A DNA stretch of 64,000 nt, taken from assembly GCA_034408855.1 (NCBI GenBank), contig JAWXCK010000253.1:1-64000 (forward strand), given 5' to 3'. The DNA comes from JAIYDQ01 sp034408855. Lineage in GTDB: Bacteria > Planctomycetota > Planctomycetia > Pirellulales > Pirellulaceae. Position 1 is the stretch's first letter. Every line of letters starts with the position of its first letter. The notes beneath the pieces were generated by a model. That model was not told the DNA's origin, did not search any database, and saw only the letters and a list, made by a program, of their open reading frames with translations. The position numbers and the translations under genes were made by a program. This document shows positions 55,252 through 62,905 of this stretch, in pieces.

Positions 55252-57117
55252 CTAGCGAGGCAGCTTCAATCTCTCTCGTACAAGTTCGGGGAGGAATTTC
55301 ACAGGCACCGACCCATGATCGAGGACCGCTTCGTGATAGCGTCCAAGATCAAATGCTTCAGTTTGCTCGCGTTGGATCTGCTGGCGGAGACGATAGTGAG
55401 CCATGCGTCCGGCGAAATAGGTACTCAGTTGTACCGAACTCTGTTTAGCGCGAATAATTTTCAATCGCGCTTCACCTTCGGATTGATAAGCTTCTTGCGT
55501 CAAGAAAGCCAAGGCCTCTTGGTCGCTCATTTCCGTGCAATGCATTTTGTAATCGAGAATCGTATTCGCGACGGCGCGAAGGTAGAACTTCAGTTGATTC
55601 AACCGCAATGGCAGCGACCCTTCGCCATAGCCTTGATCCAGCATCATCTGTTCGGTGTAAACCGCCCAGCCTTCGACGAAAACGCCGGACTGCAGTACGC
55701 GTCGAATCAACGAAGGTGAGCGATTGGAATATTCCAATTGCACATAGTGCCCGGGATAAGCTTCGTGGATTGTCAAAATCTGCAACATGTGTCGGTTATA
55801 TTCTTCCAGAAAACTTTTGACTCGCGAAGCATCCCATACCGATGGCGGTGGGCTGACAGCGTAGAAACTGTCGCCATTGGGGTCCAGCGGCAATGCCGAT
55901 TCGAGATAAGCCAACGAGTTGCCGCGTCGGAACTCAGGCATCTCGATGACTTGGCAACGATCGCTGGCGGGCAGCCGAAGTATATCTTGCTGGCGAATGA
56001 ACGCCTGAATACCTTTGACAGTAGCGCGTGCGTCACCGATCAAGGCCGCCGGTTGTCCATGCTCTTGACTGACGGCCTTGGTAACCATCGCAATCGTCTC
56101 GCGGCGTCCTCGTTCATCATCCGGAGGTAAAATGAGCTTTGGGAAATAGCGACTCCATAGTTGCCTTGCAATCACGTAGAGTTCACCTTGAACCCGAACG
56201 AATTCACCTTCGGCGTCGTTCAGCAGTTGATCGGCAGTTCGGTTAAGATCGAGTACTAGCTCAAGTTTTGCCGCAAACTTGCTTTTGCCCAGTCGCCAAT
56301 CGCCATTGGCTCGCGGCAACAAATCGCTTTCAAGAAACGTTTGATAATCTTTTAACGTTTCGATGACCGGCAAAGTTGCCTGCCGAAGTTTTTCATGTTG
56401 TGGCGTATCGCCGACGAGTTCAAAGACCCCTTTTTCATAAAAACCGATCGATCCTTTGTTTTGTCCGATGGCCGTTTCGAGCACCGATCGCGGTGGATTG
56501 TCGAGCGTTATCTTGGCCGTCGCAACGATCCTTGGAATCTCCGCCATGCGCGAGATCGCATTCTTGATATTCTCTTCACGCGGCAACGTCGATTGTGTCA
56601 GCAAAGAATAGATGCTGTCGTTGATGTAGCCGCCGTAAACACGAGGATCTTCCTCAAAAGGACGTGTATGTTCGGTGAGCCAAACACGGCGAACAAGTTC
56701 ATCGCGAAAGATTTCAAAATCGATTTGTCCCGACCGTGAAAGTTTGCCCGAGTCGATCGATTGCTCTAGCGCCACCAATTGCTGTCGCGAATTTTCCAAC
56801 CAACCTCGGCGAGCAACCTCGGAAATGTCGTCGAGCAAATGATCGAATCGATGATCACCAAGCATGGTGGCGTCCAACGGACGAAGCTGAAATGTTTCGT
56901 CGAGATGTGCCTTGAAGAACGACGCCAGTCGCTCATCTTCGGTTTGTCCGAAACTCGATGTGGCAAATAGAGAAAATAGAAGGAAGCAGACACACATTGA
57001 TTTCAGCACGCTCGCAACCTTTTTATCGTCTAGCCCACTGAGCGAACGGGCGCTAGCACTCGGTGTTTTATTCGTACTCGTACTCATGACAACAACACTC
57101 GACAAAAGTTGAATCAT
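55252..57117 (-). CDS. Secreted DUF885-family metallopeptidase-like protein
   Basis: 621 residues if the ATG at 57117 is used, which overlaps the DapA-like stop as ATGA; 57087 is an alternative. A signal segment (MCVCFLLFSLFATSSFGQ) lies about 50 residues in. The mature part matches DUF885, with the zinc motif HEAYPGHYVQLEY (HExxxGH type) and FVEGWAVYTEQMM, both typical of this family. It is probably a periplasmic or outer-membrane peptidase that could release hydroxyproline-containing peptides for the neighbouring catabolic genes. That link is an inference from position only. The N-terminal stretch includes a family A repeat remnant. Confidence 0.75.
   Translation of the reverse strand: MIQLLSSVVVMSTSTNKTPSASARSLSGLDDKKVASVLKSMCVCFLLFSLFATSSFGQTEDERLASFFKAHLDETFQLRPLDATMLGDHRFDHLLDDISEVARRGWLENSRQQLVALEQSIDSGKLSRSGQIDFEIFRDELVRRVWLTEHTRPFEEDPRVYGGYINDSIYSLLTQSTLPREENIKNAISRMAEIPRIVATAKITLDNPPRSVLETAIGQNKGSIGFYEKGVFELVGDTPQHEKLRQATLPVIETLKDYQTFLESDLLPRANGDWRLGKSKFAAKLELVLDLNRTADQLLNDAEGEFVRVQGELYVIARQLWSRYFPKLILPPDDERGRRETIAMVTKAVSQEHGQPAALIGDARATVKGIQAFIRQQDILRLPASDRCQVIEMPEFRRGNSLAYLESALPLDPNGDSFYAVSPPPSVWDASRVKSFLEEYNRHMLQILTIHEAYPGHYVQLEYSNRSPSLIRRVLQSGVFVEGWAVYTEQMMLDQGYGEGSLPLRLNQLKFYLRAVANTILDYKMHCTEMSDQEALAFLTQEAYQSEGEARLKIIRAKQSSVQLSTYFAGRMAHYRLRQQIQREQTEAFDLGRYHEAVLDHGSVPVKFLPELVRERLKLPR
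57033..57058. repeat. Family A-like remnant within the DUF885 5' coding region
   Basis: On the minus strand the sequence GAGTGCTAGCGCCCGTTCGC followed by TCAGT resembles the right arm seen at 16354-16380 (CGCTAGCGCCGTCGGCTCAC) with a few changes. It is translated as SASARSLSG just before the signal peptide. Confidence 0.4.
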
Positions 57118-58031
57118 TTTTTCGAACTTCGATTTGGAATTTTGGGGCGAGACTCGATGCCATCGCGAATAATTTTGAGGACTCGCTTGCGTTCGTCGCC
57201 TTTTAAAATCAGACGTGGTGCCCGCACCCATTCGGCGCCCAGCCCGCATTCTTGAACCATCAATTTAATGTACTGAATAAATTTTGGATGGACATCTAAA
57301 TGCAAAAGCGGAGTAAACCAGCGATAGAACTCGCGAGCTTTCTCCCATTCGCCGCGGCGCGTCAATTCCCAGAAATATTGATTTTCCGCCGGAAAGGCAA
57401 TTCCACTACCAGCAACCCAGCCATCAATGCCAAGTATCGATGCCTCTAATGCCAAATTATCAACGCCGGTGAAGATCGCATAGCGATTTCCGACAGCGTT
57501 TCGAAGATCGGTAATGCGTCTTGTATCGCCCGAGCTCTCTTTGATTGCGACAAGATTCTTTTGATCGGCTAGTTTTGCAAACATCTCTGGCGTAATGTCG
57601 TTTGCGTAGCTGATGGGGTTGTTGTAGACCATGATCGGAAGTCCAGTCGACTTAGCGACTGCTCGAAAATACGCCATCGTTTCGTCAGCATCGGCACGAT
57701 AAAGCATGGCGGGTAAAACCATCGCTCCATTGGCTCCCAGCTTCTCGATGTCTCGGACATATCGGATTGCTTCGGCAGTGCTGGTCTCGGCAACGCCGCT
57801 GACGACCGGAACGCGACCTGCGACCGCTTTGATCATCGCTTCGAGAACTAGTCGCTTTTCCGAGGGTAACATCGGCTGGTTCTCACCCAACGACCCCAGA
57901 AAGATCAACCCGTTGATTCCGGACTTAATCAATACCTCGGCATGCGCCGCAGTTGCACCGAGATTGATCGAGCCATCTTTGTGCATCTGCGTAGTGATTG
58001 CCGGATAAACGCCTTGCCAGACTTTTTTCAT
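57114..58031 (-). CDS. DapA-family lyase/deaminase, probable pyrroline-4-hydroxy-2-carboxylate deaminase
   Basis: A protein of 305 residues with the DHDPS fold. The Schiff-base lysine is in VAIKESSGDTRRI and the active-site Tyr in MVYNNPISYAND. The early GLIFLGSLGENQPM segment replaces the usual GTTGE threonine pair. Family members of this type include dihydrodipicolinate synthase, N-acetylneuraminate lyase and LhpC-like deaminases. Beside the epimerase and D-amino-acid oxidase-like genes it fits the step that deaminates pyrroline-4-hydroxy-2-carboxylate to 2-oxoglutarate semialdehyde. The semialdehyde dehydrogenase is not in this window. It is the first gene of the run. Confidence 0.75.
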   Translation of the reverse strand: MKKVWQGVYPAITTQMHKDGSINLGATAAHAEVLIKSGINGLIFLGSLGENQPMLPSEKRLVLEAMIKAVAGRVPVVSGVAETSTAEAIRYVRDIEKLGANGAMVLPAMLYRADADETMAYFRAVAKSTGLPIMVYNNPISYANDITPEMFAKLADQKNLVAIKESSGDTRRITDLRNAVGNRYAIFTGVDNLALEASILGIDGWVAGSGIAFPAENQYFWELTRRGEWEKAREFYRWFTPLLHLDVHPKFIQYIKLMVQECGLGAEWVRAPRLILKGDERKRVLKIIRDGIESRPKIPNRSSKK

Positions 58032-58125
58032 AAAGGACTCGATTGCAGTGGAATGAAATGTTCTTAAGTGCTTTAGGGAAGTGGGTCTTGATAAAGATCT
58101 AACGCTGCAGGGAGGAATGTACCTG

Positions 58126-59175
58126 TTACTTGTTTCGCCACCACTGGTGAGACAAATATCCTAGCCGATCAGCCGTCGTTTCAATTGCTTGACGGAAACG
58201 CTTGGCATCCATTGGATAGCCAGCCGTCTGTTTGAGCCCCGGCAAATGAGTTCTCCAAAATTGATTCAGGCGATGCATAAGTCCTTCTCGAAGCCACTTG
58301 GCGACCATCGATGAAAGTGCGGATGCGATGAGCCGATCCCCTTTGGCGAGAAAACTCCAACGCAACGTCCGTTCCTGCCATCGAGCAACATAGTCACTTC
58401 TCAACGCCGACTCGCGGAGCACGTCAAACCAGAGATCTGGCATTGCGTCCATTAGTATCGATTGATACCGATTGCGTCCTCCGTGCTTGTCGCAATAGAC
58501 GTGTATCGAGATGTCGTCGTCAGCCAACAAATCAGAATGCAATTCAAGAGCTGCGGCTGCTAGGCGCAACGATGTATTGCTCAAGAAAGTTGCTTTGTTG
58601 CCCAAGCGAGCGATCGCGGAATTAAATTCGCCTTCGTCGATAATCCTGGCCGTCAATCCGAGGAATCGAACGCCCGCGCGCTGGCAACATAGGTCTGCTT
58701 CGTCGATGAGCATTGTCGGCAAGCATTGGTCCAACGGCTTGAATCGCTCGATCGAGGAATCGGAATACCCGATCGGACGATACCAGGGAATCGAAGCGAG
58801 TCTCGTAACGTCGTCGATCGCGACAGAGGCGAAAAAGTTTTGAAAATTAACTGCGTCACATGCAATACTGTTCAACCAGTACCGTACACCGACGGCCAGC
58901 GAATCTAGCGAATCGCCAGACGAGTAGAGGGCTTTCGAATCGCCTAACGGTATATGTTTAAACATGCCTCGGTCGGCTCGTGGACGAAAGATCGGCGCAA
59001 GTTGTTCAAGTAGCCTTTCCACCGCCGTCGTCGAATCCGAGACTTCCGGCTGGCGATCCTCAATTAGCCATGAAGAGCACCCGATAACTAAGGGCCCAAG
59101 ATTGGGACCGTAGCCAGCTTCGTCGATTCCGATAACAAGCTGGCGGCGATCGTGGCTACTTGGTTTTTTGATCAT
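58126..59175 (-). CDS. Enlarged RNase HII-like protein
   Basis: 349 residues from the ATG at 59175 (MIKKPSSHDRRQLVIGIDEAGYG); 59211 is an upstream alternative. The motif GIDEAGYGPNLGPLVIG matches the DEAGRGPLAGPV start of RNase HII/HIII. A later ISIHVYCDKHGGRNRY would give the second acidic residue, and LAKGDRLIASALSSMVAKWLRE matches the GDxxxxxIAAASIxAKxxRD helix. It is far longer than RNase HII (about 200 residues), with an insert of about 120 residues (from RGMFKHIPLGDSKALYSSG). It probably acts on RNA-DNA hybrids or a related nucleic acid; the substrate is not known. Confidence 0.62.
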   Translation of the reverse strand: MIKKPSSHDRRQLVIGIDEAGYGPNLGPLVIGCSSWLIEDRQPEVSDSTTAVERLLEQLAPIFRPRADRGMFKHIPLGDSKALYSSGDSLDSLAVGVRYWLNSIACDAVNFQNFFASVAIDDVTRLASIPWYRPIGYSDSSIERFKPLDQCLPTMLIDEADLCCQRAGVRFLGLTARIIDEGEFNSAIARLGNKATFLSNTSLRLAAAALELHSDLLADDDISIHVYCDKHGGRNRYQSILMDAMPDLWFDVLRESALRSDYVARWQERTLRWSFLAKGDRLIASALSSMVAKWLREGLMHRLNQFWRTHLPGLKQTAGYPMDAKRFRQAIETTADRLGYLSHQWWRNK

Positions 59176-59265
59176 AGGGAATCCGTTGCCTTGGAGAACG
59201 CCGCGGCGCAAGTCACCGGCTACTTTTAAAGCTTTCTACCGGCCCGTTCAAGGGCCGTCGATATA

Positions 59266-59297
59266 GTGAGCCGTCGGCGCTGGCCGCGGGTGGTCAC
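59266..59297. repeat. Family A palindromic element
   Basis: GTGAGCCGTCGGCGCTGGCC followed by GCGGGTGGTCAC lies in the 266-base divergent gap. Its left part matches in reverse complement the element at 16354-16380. Nothing else is seen in the gap except probable promoters. Confidence 0.55.
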
Positions 59298-59441
59298 TTC
59301 TTAACTAACCCAATCGTCGTTACAATGCGCTTCCGGTTCCGGAACGAAGCTTCAGCTCCGTAATGATAGTTTTCTATTTTGTTTAGAATGTTTGCAAACC
59401 CCCATCCCAAATATTTGTCATCCTAATTTGAAAGATCGAGA

Positions 59442-60287
59442 ATGAAATACGGCATGAACTTGTTGCTTTGGTCCGGTGAAGTCACGGATGCGATGCTGCC
59501 GACGATTGAAAAACTCAATAAGATGGGGTACGACGGAGTCGAGTTGCCGATTTTCAATCTCGACCTCGATTACGCTCGCCTGGGGAAACAGCTCGATGAT
59601 TTGGGACTGGAACGCACGGCGGTCACCGTCCGCAACGAAGCTGACAATCCCATTAGCCCCGACGCGGCTGTTCGAAAAAAAGGCGTCGAACTCAACAAGC
59701 GGACGCTCGATTGTTGCGCGGCCGCAGGTGTGCAGACTCTGGTCGGCCCATACCATTCTGCGCTGGGCTTTTTTCCAGGACATAGTCGTACTAAGGACGA
59801 ATGGAGTTGGGGCGTCGAGAGTATGCGCGCGACTGCCGAGCACGCCGGGAAAGTCGGTGTCATGCTCGGCGTCGAACCGCTCAATCGATTCGAAGTTTAT
59901 TTTCTTAACGCACATGCCGATGCGGCGCAGTTTTGTCGAGAAGTCAATCATCCCAATTGTAGGATGATGTACGATACCTTTCATTGCAACATTGAAGAAA
60001 AGAGCATTCCGGCTGCGCTGCACGCCATCGAAGACATGGTATGCCACATTCATATCAGCGAGAACGATCGGAGTACGCCAGGACACGGAAACGTTCGATG
60101 GAAAGAAAACTTTGATGGCATTCGAGACATTGGCTACGACGGATGGTTGGTGATCGAGGCTTTCGGACTAGCCCTACCTGAACTTGCCGCCGCCACCCGC
60201 ATCTGGCGAAAGATGTTCGACACCGAGCTAAAATTAGCCGAGCAAGGTTTAGCCTTCATGAAGCAACAAGTAGAAATGCGTGTGTAG
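59442..60287 (+). CDS. Sugar isomerase/epimerase (D-psicose/tagatose 3-epimerase-like)
   Basis: A protein of 281 residues with the AP-endonuclease-2 TIM barrel. Metal-ligand segments are VMLGVEPLNRFE (Glu), MYDTFHCNIEEKS (Asp), CHIHISENDRSTPGHGN (His) and WLVIEAFG (Glu), the order seen in ketose 3-epimerases. Family start KYGMNLLLWSG. It probably epimerises a ketose at C3, although hydroxypyruvate isomerase and inosose types share the fold. No neighbouring sugar pathway narrows the substrate. Confidence 0.8.
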   Translation: MKYGMNLLLWSGEVTDAMLPTIEKLNKMGYDGVELPIFNLDLDYARLGKQLDDLGLERTAVTVRNEADNPISPDAAVRKKGVELNKRTLDCCAAAGVQTLVGPYHSALGFFPGHSRTKDEWSWGVESMRATAEHAGKVGVMLGVEPLNRFEVYFLNAHADAAQFCREVNHPNCRMMYDTFHCNIEEKSIPAALHAIEDMVCHIHISENDRSTPGHGNVRWKENFDGIRDIGYDGWLVIEAFGLALPELAAATRIWRKMFDTELKLAEQGLAFMKQQVEMRV

Positions 60288-60368
60288 TCCCGCCTTCAGG
60301 CACTCGTTCGTAGCTCCGCCTTTAGTAGGCTGCCGCTATTCGCCCCGCTTTTGGGCGACTGCTCGAAA

Positions 60369-60386
60369 CCCCGCCGTCCGGCGGGC
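60369..60386. repeat. Short GC-rich hairpin after the isomerase gene
   Basis: CCCGCC (60370-60375) and GGCGGG (60380-60385) close a GTCC loop, about 80 bases after the isomerase stop. No clear T-run follows, so a terminator role is unproven. The gap 60288-60535 holds no gene. Confidence 0.4.
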
Positions 60387-60535
60387 ATCCCGTCCCCGCA
60401 TCTATCCTCACAATCCGAAGCTCCGTCATAATCGCGAAATGCTTCCGAGAAGGATAAGTTTCTTCAACCCACTCGTTTTGCTATCGAGTCAAATTCGAGC
60501 AAGACTTAGGTGTCTCTTGGGTTGCAAGGTAAAAC

Positions 60536-61486
60536 ATGTCCATCTTTCGCAATATTGCCATTCCATGCTACCGTTGGTGGACTCGATCAAAGCGAGCGGC
60601 AATGGCACGTCAATTCGAAGCGTCACAGCAGTGGCCAGCCGCGATTCTTTTCTACCATCGCGTAGCAAACTCGGAACCCAACGGATGGTCGATCGGTTGC
60701 AAAGATTTTTCCGATCAGTTGGACTTCGTCGCTTCGATTGCGAAGTTTGCTTCGCTGGATGAGATTCGTCAATCGCAACATGCATCGGTGCGGCAACAAC
60801 GAATGATCGCAATTACCTTTGACGACGGCTATGGTGAGAACATCGAGTGGGCTATTCCAGAGTTGGTTCGACGCAATATTCCCTGCACTTATTTCGTTAC
60901 CACCGACAATGTTGAACATGAACGTCCTTTTCCGCACGATGTCCAACGCAATCGCCCATTGCGTCCCAACACGATCAGCGAAATCCAGGCGATTGCGGAC
61001 GCCGGAATTCAAATCGGCGGTCATACACAAACCCATCTCGATCTCGGAAGAGAGTGGCCCGTCGAGCGACTTCGCGCAGAGCTATGCGACTCACGCAAGA
61101 AGCTGCAAGATTGGACCGGTCAGCCCATCGACTTCTTTGCAATTCCCTTTGGCCTGCAATGCAATATTACCCAAGCCGCAATCGATATGATCGCTGAGGC
61201 CGGATATCGAAGTTTTGTAAGCGCGTTCGGCGAGTGGAATTTTCTCGGTGGCGATGATTTTCATCTATGCCGATTCCATGGCGATGCTTGCACCGAAGCG
61301 GTTCGCAATTGGTTGACCTTCGATCCTCGTCGTATGAAGCAACGTAAGATACTCAATTATCGATTCCCCACAATCGCAAGCAATGCGTCGGACTCTTCGG
61401 CTTCTTGCGACTCTTCACCAACCGCCTTTCCGACAGTCAGCTTCCCGATCAACTCGGTTTATCCGACGTGCTCAAACTATGAATAG
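60536..61486 (+). CDS. NodB-type polysaccharide deacetylase
   Basis: A protein of 316 residues. The catalytic Asp and first metal Asp are in ITFDDGYGENIEWAIPELV, and the metal His pair is in GGHTQTHLDLG; AIPFGLQCNIT is the substrate-loop motif. It removes N-acetyl groups from a cell-surface sugar polymer. The last about 45 residues are Ser-rich and run into the next gene, overlapping it by 8 bases. No signal is obvious at the N-terminus, though IFRNIAIPCYRWW may be membrane-associated. It is coupled to the GT4 gene downstream. Confidence 0.85.
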   Translation: MSIFRNIAIPCYRWWTRSKRAAMARQFEASQQWPAAILFYHRVANSEPNGWSIGCKDFSDQLDFVASIAKFASLDEIRQSQHASVRQQRMIAITFDDGYGENIEWAIPELVRRNIPCTYFVTTDNVEHERPFPHDVQRNRPLRPNTISEIQAIADAGIQIGGHTQTHLDLGREWPVERLRAELCDSRKKLQDWTGQPIDFFAIPFGLQCNITQAAIDMIAEAGYRSFVSAFGEWNFLGGDDFHLCRFHGDACTEAVRNWLTFDPRRMKQRKILNYRFPTIASNASDSSASCDSSPTAFPTVSFPINSVYPTCSNYE

Positions 61487-62708
61487 TCCCGTTACCGAAA
61501 AATCGAGTGAGAATCTTTCGACAGCATCGATACCTTCAATCGCAACGAACATTTCGAGCAATCGCGATGAGCGACGATTGCGAGTCGCTTTCGTGATTAC
61601 CAGCATGCCAGTCGGTGGCGCAGAAACGCTCTTATTGAATCTCATTCGCGGTCTAGTCCAGTCTCGCTTCTTGCCAGAACTGATTTGTTTGAAGGAGCTT
61701 GGACCGCTCGGCGAGATATTGGCTGATGAGATTCCAACCAAGCATTCGGTGCTTCGCAGCAAGTATGACGTCACGATTCTCTATCGGCTTGTCCAGTACT
61801 TTCGGCGAAACAAGATCGACGCCGTTATCACGGTTGGGGCCGGTGATAAGATGTTTTGGGGAAGGCTCGCAGCAAAACTAGCCAGGGTGCCCGTCATTTG
61901 TTCGGCGCTTCATTCGACAGGTTGGCCTGATGGCGTAGGTCGACTCAATCGACTGCTGACGCGAATCACCGATCGGTTTATCGCCGTAGCTGATTCGCAT
62001 GGAAAATTCCTCGTTGAATTCGAGCGTTTTCCGGAATCGAAAGTCGCGATTATACGCAATGGAATCGACGCCGATCGATTTGTCCCGAACCCTTCGGCCC
62101 GAGCGACCGTCAGAACAACGTTAGGATTGACGCCGGACGCGCCATTAGTCGGGATTGTTGCCGCCCTGCGACCGGAAAAGAATCATGAGCTCTTTTTGGA
62201 AGTCGCCAGCCGAACCTGTCAGGTCGTACCCGACGCACAATTCATCATTGTCGGTGAGGGGCCCGAGCGAGCAAAGATCGAGTCGATCATTGCTGACTTA
62301 GGACTGAAATCAAATGTCCGCATGTTAGGCAACCGGAGCGACACGCCACAATGGCTCGCAGCATTGGATGTCTTTCTGCTAACCAGCCACAACGAAGCCA
62401 ACCCAGTCTCGATACTTGAAGCATTGGCATGTGGCGTTCCGGTGGTGAGTACCAATGTCGGATCGATAGCTGAAACGGTTCAAGACGGCCAGACGGGCTA
62501 TACCGTAGAAGCGGGAAACGCCGAGCAAGCCAGTCGCTGCGTCCTGCAGTTACTATTGGATTCAAAGAAAGCCAAGGAACTCGGGGTTCGCGGCCGCGAA
62601 CTCGTACTAAGAACCGGCTCACTCAAAGCCATGGTACAAGGCTATGAAAAGTTAATTGAAAAAGTCTATACTACGAAGCGACGTTGTCCTCGTAGCTCAA
62701 TTGGATAG
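61479..62708 (+). CDS. GT4-family glycosyltransferase
   Basis: 409 residues from the ATG at 61479, overlapping the deacetylase stop; the frame from 61383 is an extension. The acceptor-side motif is VAFVITSMPVGGAETLLLNLIRGL. The donor domain has LVGIVAALRPEKNHELFLEVA, FIIVGEGPER, and the EX7E-like segment SHNEANPVSILEALACGVPVVSTNVGS. It probably builds a surface polysaccharide with the deacetylase. Its last eight codons (RCPRSSIG plus stop) lie inside the tRNA-Arg gene. Confidence 0.86.
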   Translation: MNSPVTEKSSENLSTASIPSIATNISSNRDERRLRVAFVITSMPVGGAETLLLNLIRGLVQSRFLPELICLKELGPLGEILADEIPTKHSVLRSKYDVTILYRLVQYFRRNKIDAVITVGAGDKMFWGRLAAKLARVPVICSALHSTGWPDGVGRLNRLLTRITDRFIAVADSHGKFLVEFERFPESKVAIIRNGIDADRFVPNPSARATVRTTLGLTPDAPLVGIVAALRPEKNHELFLEVASRTCQVVPDAQFIIVGEGPERAKIESIIADLGLKSNVRMLGNRSDTPQWLAALDVFLLTSHNEANPVSILEALACGVPVVSTNVGSIAETVQDGQTGYTVEAGNAEQASRCVLQLLLDSKKAKELGVRGRELVLRTGSLKAMVQGYEKLIEKVYTTKRRCPRSSIG

Positions 62709-62759
62709 AGCGTCGGCCTCCGAAGCCGAAGGTTCCGCGTTCGAATCGCGGCGAGGATA
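62686..62759 (+). tRNA. tRNA-Arg (anticodon CCG)
   Basis: The acceptor stem GTCCTCG (62686-62692) pairs with CGAGGAT (62752-62758), followed by discriminator A. The anticodon stem-loop is TCGGC-CTCCGAA-GCCGA, with CCG at 62720-62722. The T arm is CCGCG-TTCGAAT-CGCGG. CCA is not encoded. It reads the Arg codon CGG. Its 5' part overlaps the GT4 gene end, and an integrase lies 147 bases downstream, so its 3' half is a probable attachment site. Confidence 0.95.
62731..62759 (+). other. Probable attachment site (3' half of tRNA-Arg)
   Basis: Inference: tyrosine recombinases of integrative elements often use a tRNA 3' end. The integrase starts 147 bases downstream. The matching second copy would lie beyond the right edge and cannot be seen. 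Confidence 0.5.
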
Positions 62760-62905
62760 CTTCTGAATGCCTCACGATTTGCAAGACATACTGCAAATAT
62801 CTTAGCCTGAGCTTAGTTGTTTTCTAAGTCAGAGTTTCGGTAGTTACCGTTTTACCGTCGTAAACCCGGTATTTCCGAAGCTCGCAACAGGACAGGACTA
62901 AGTCA

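Noticed and set aside
52365..58031. Assignment of the DapA-family and DadA-like genes as lysine synthesis and general D-alanine breakdown
   Set aside because: The adjacent two-Cys epimerase and the operon order fit hydroxyproline use better, although the single proteins alone would not decide it.
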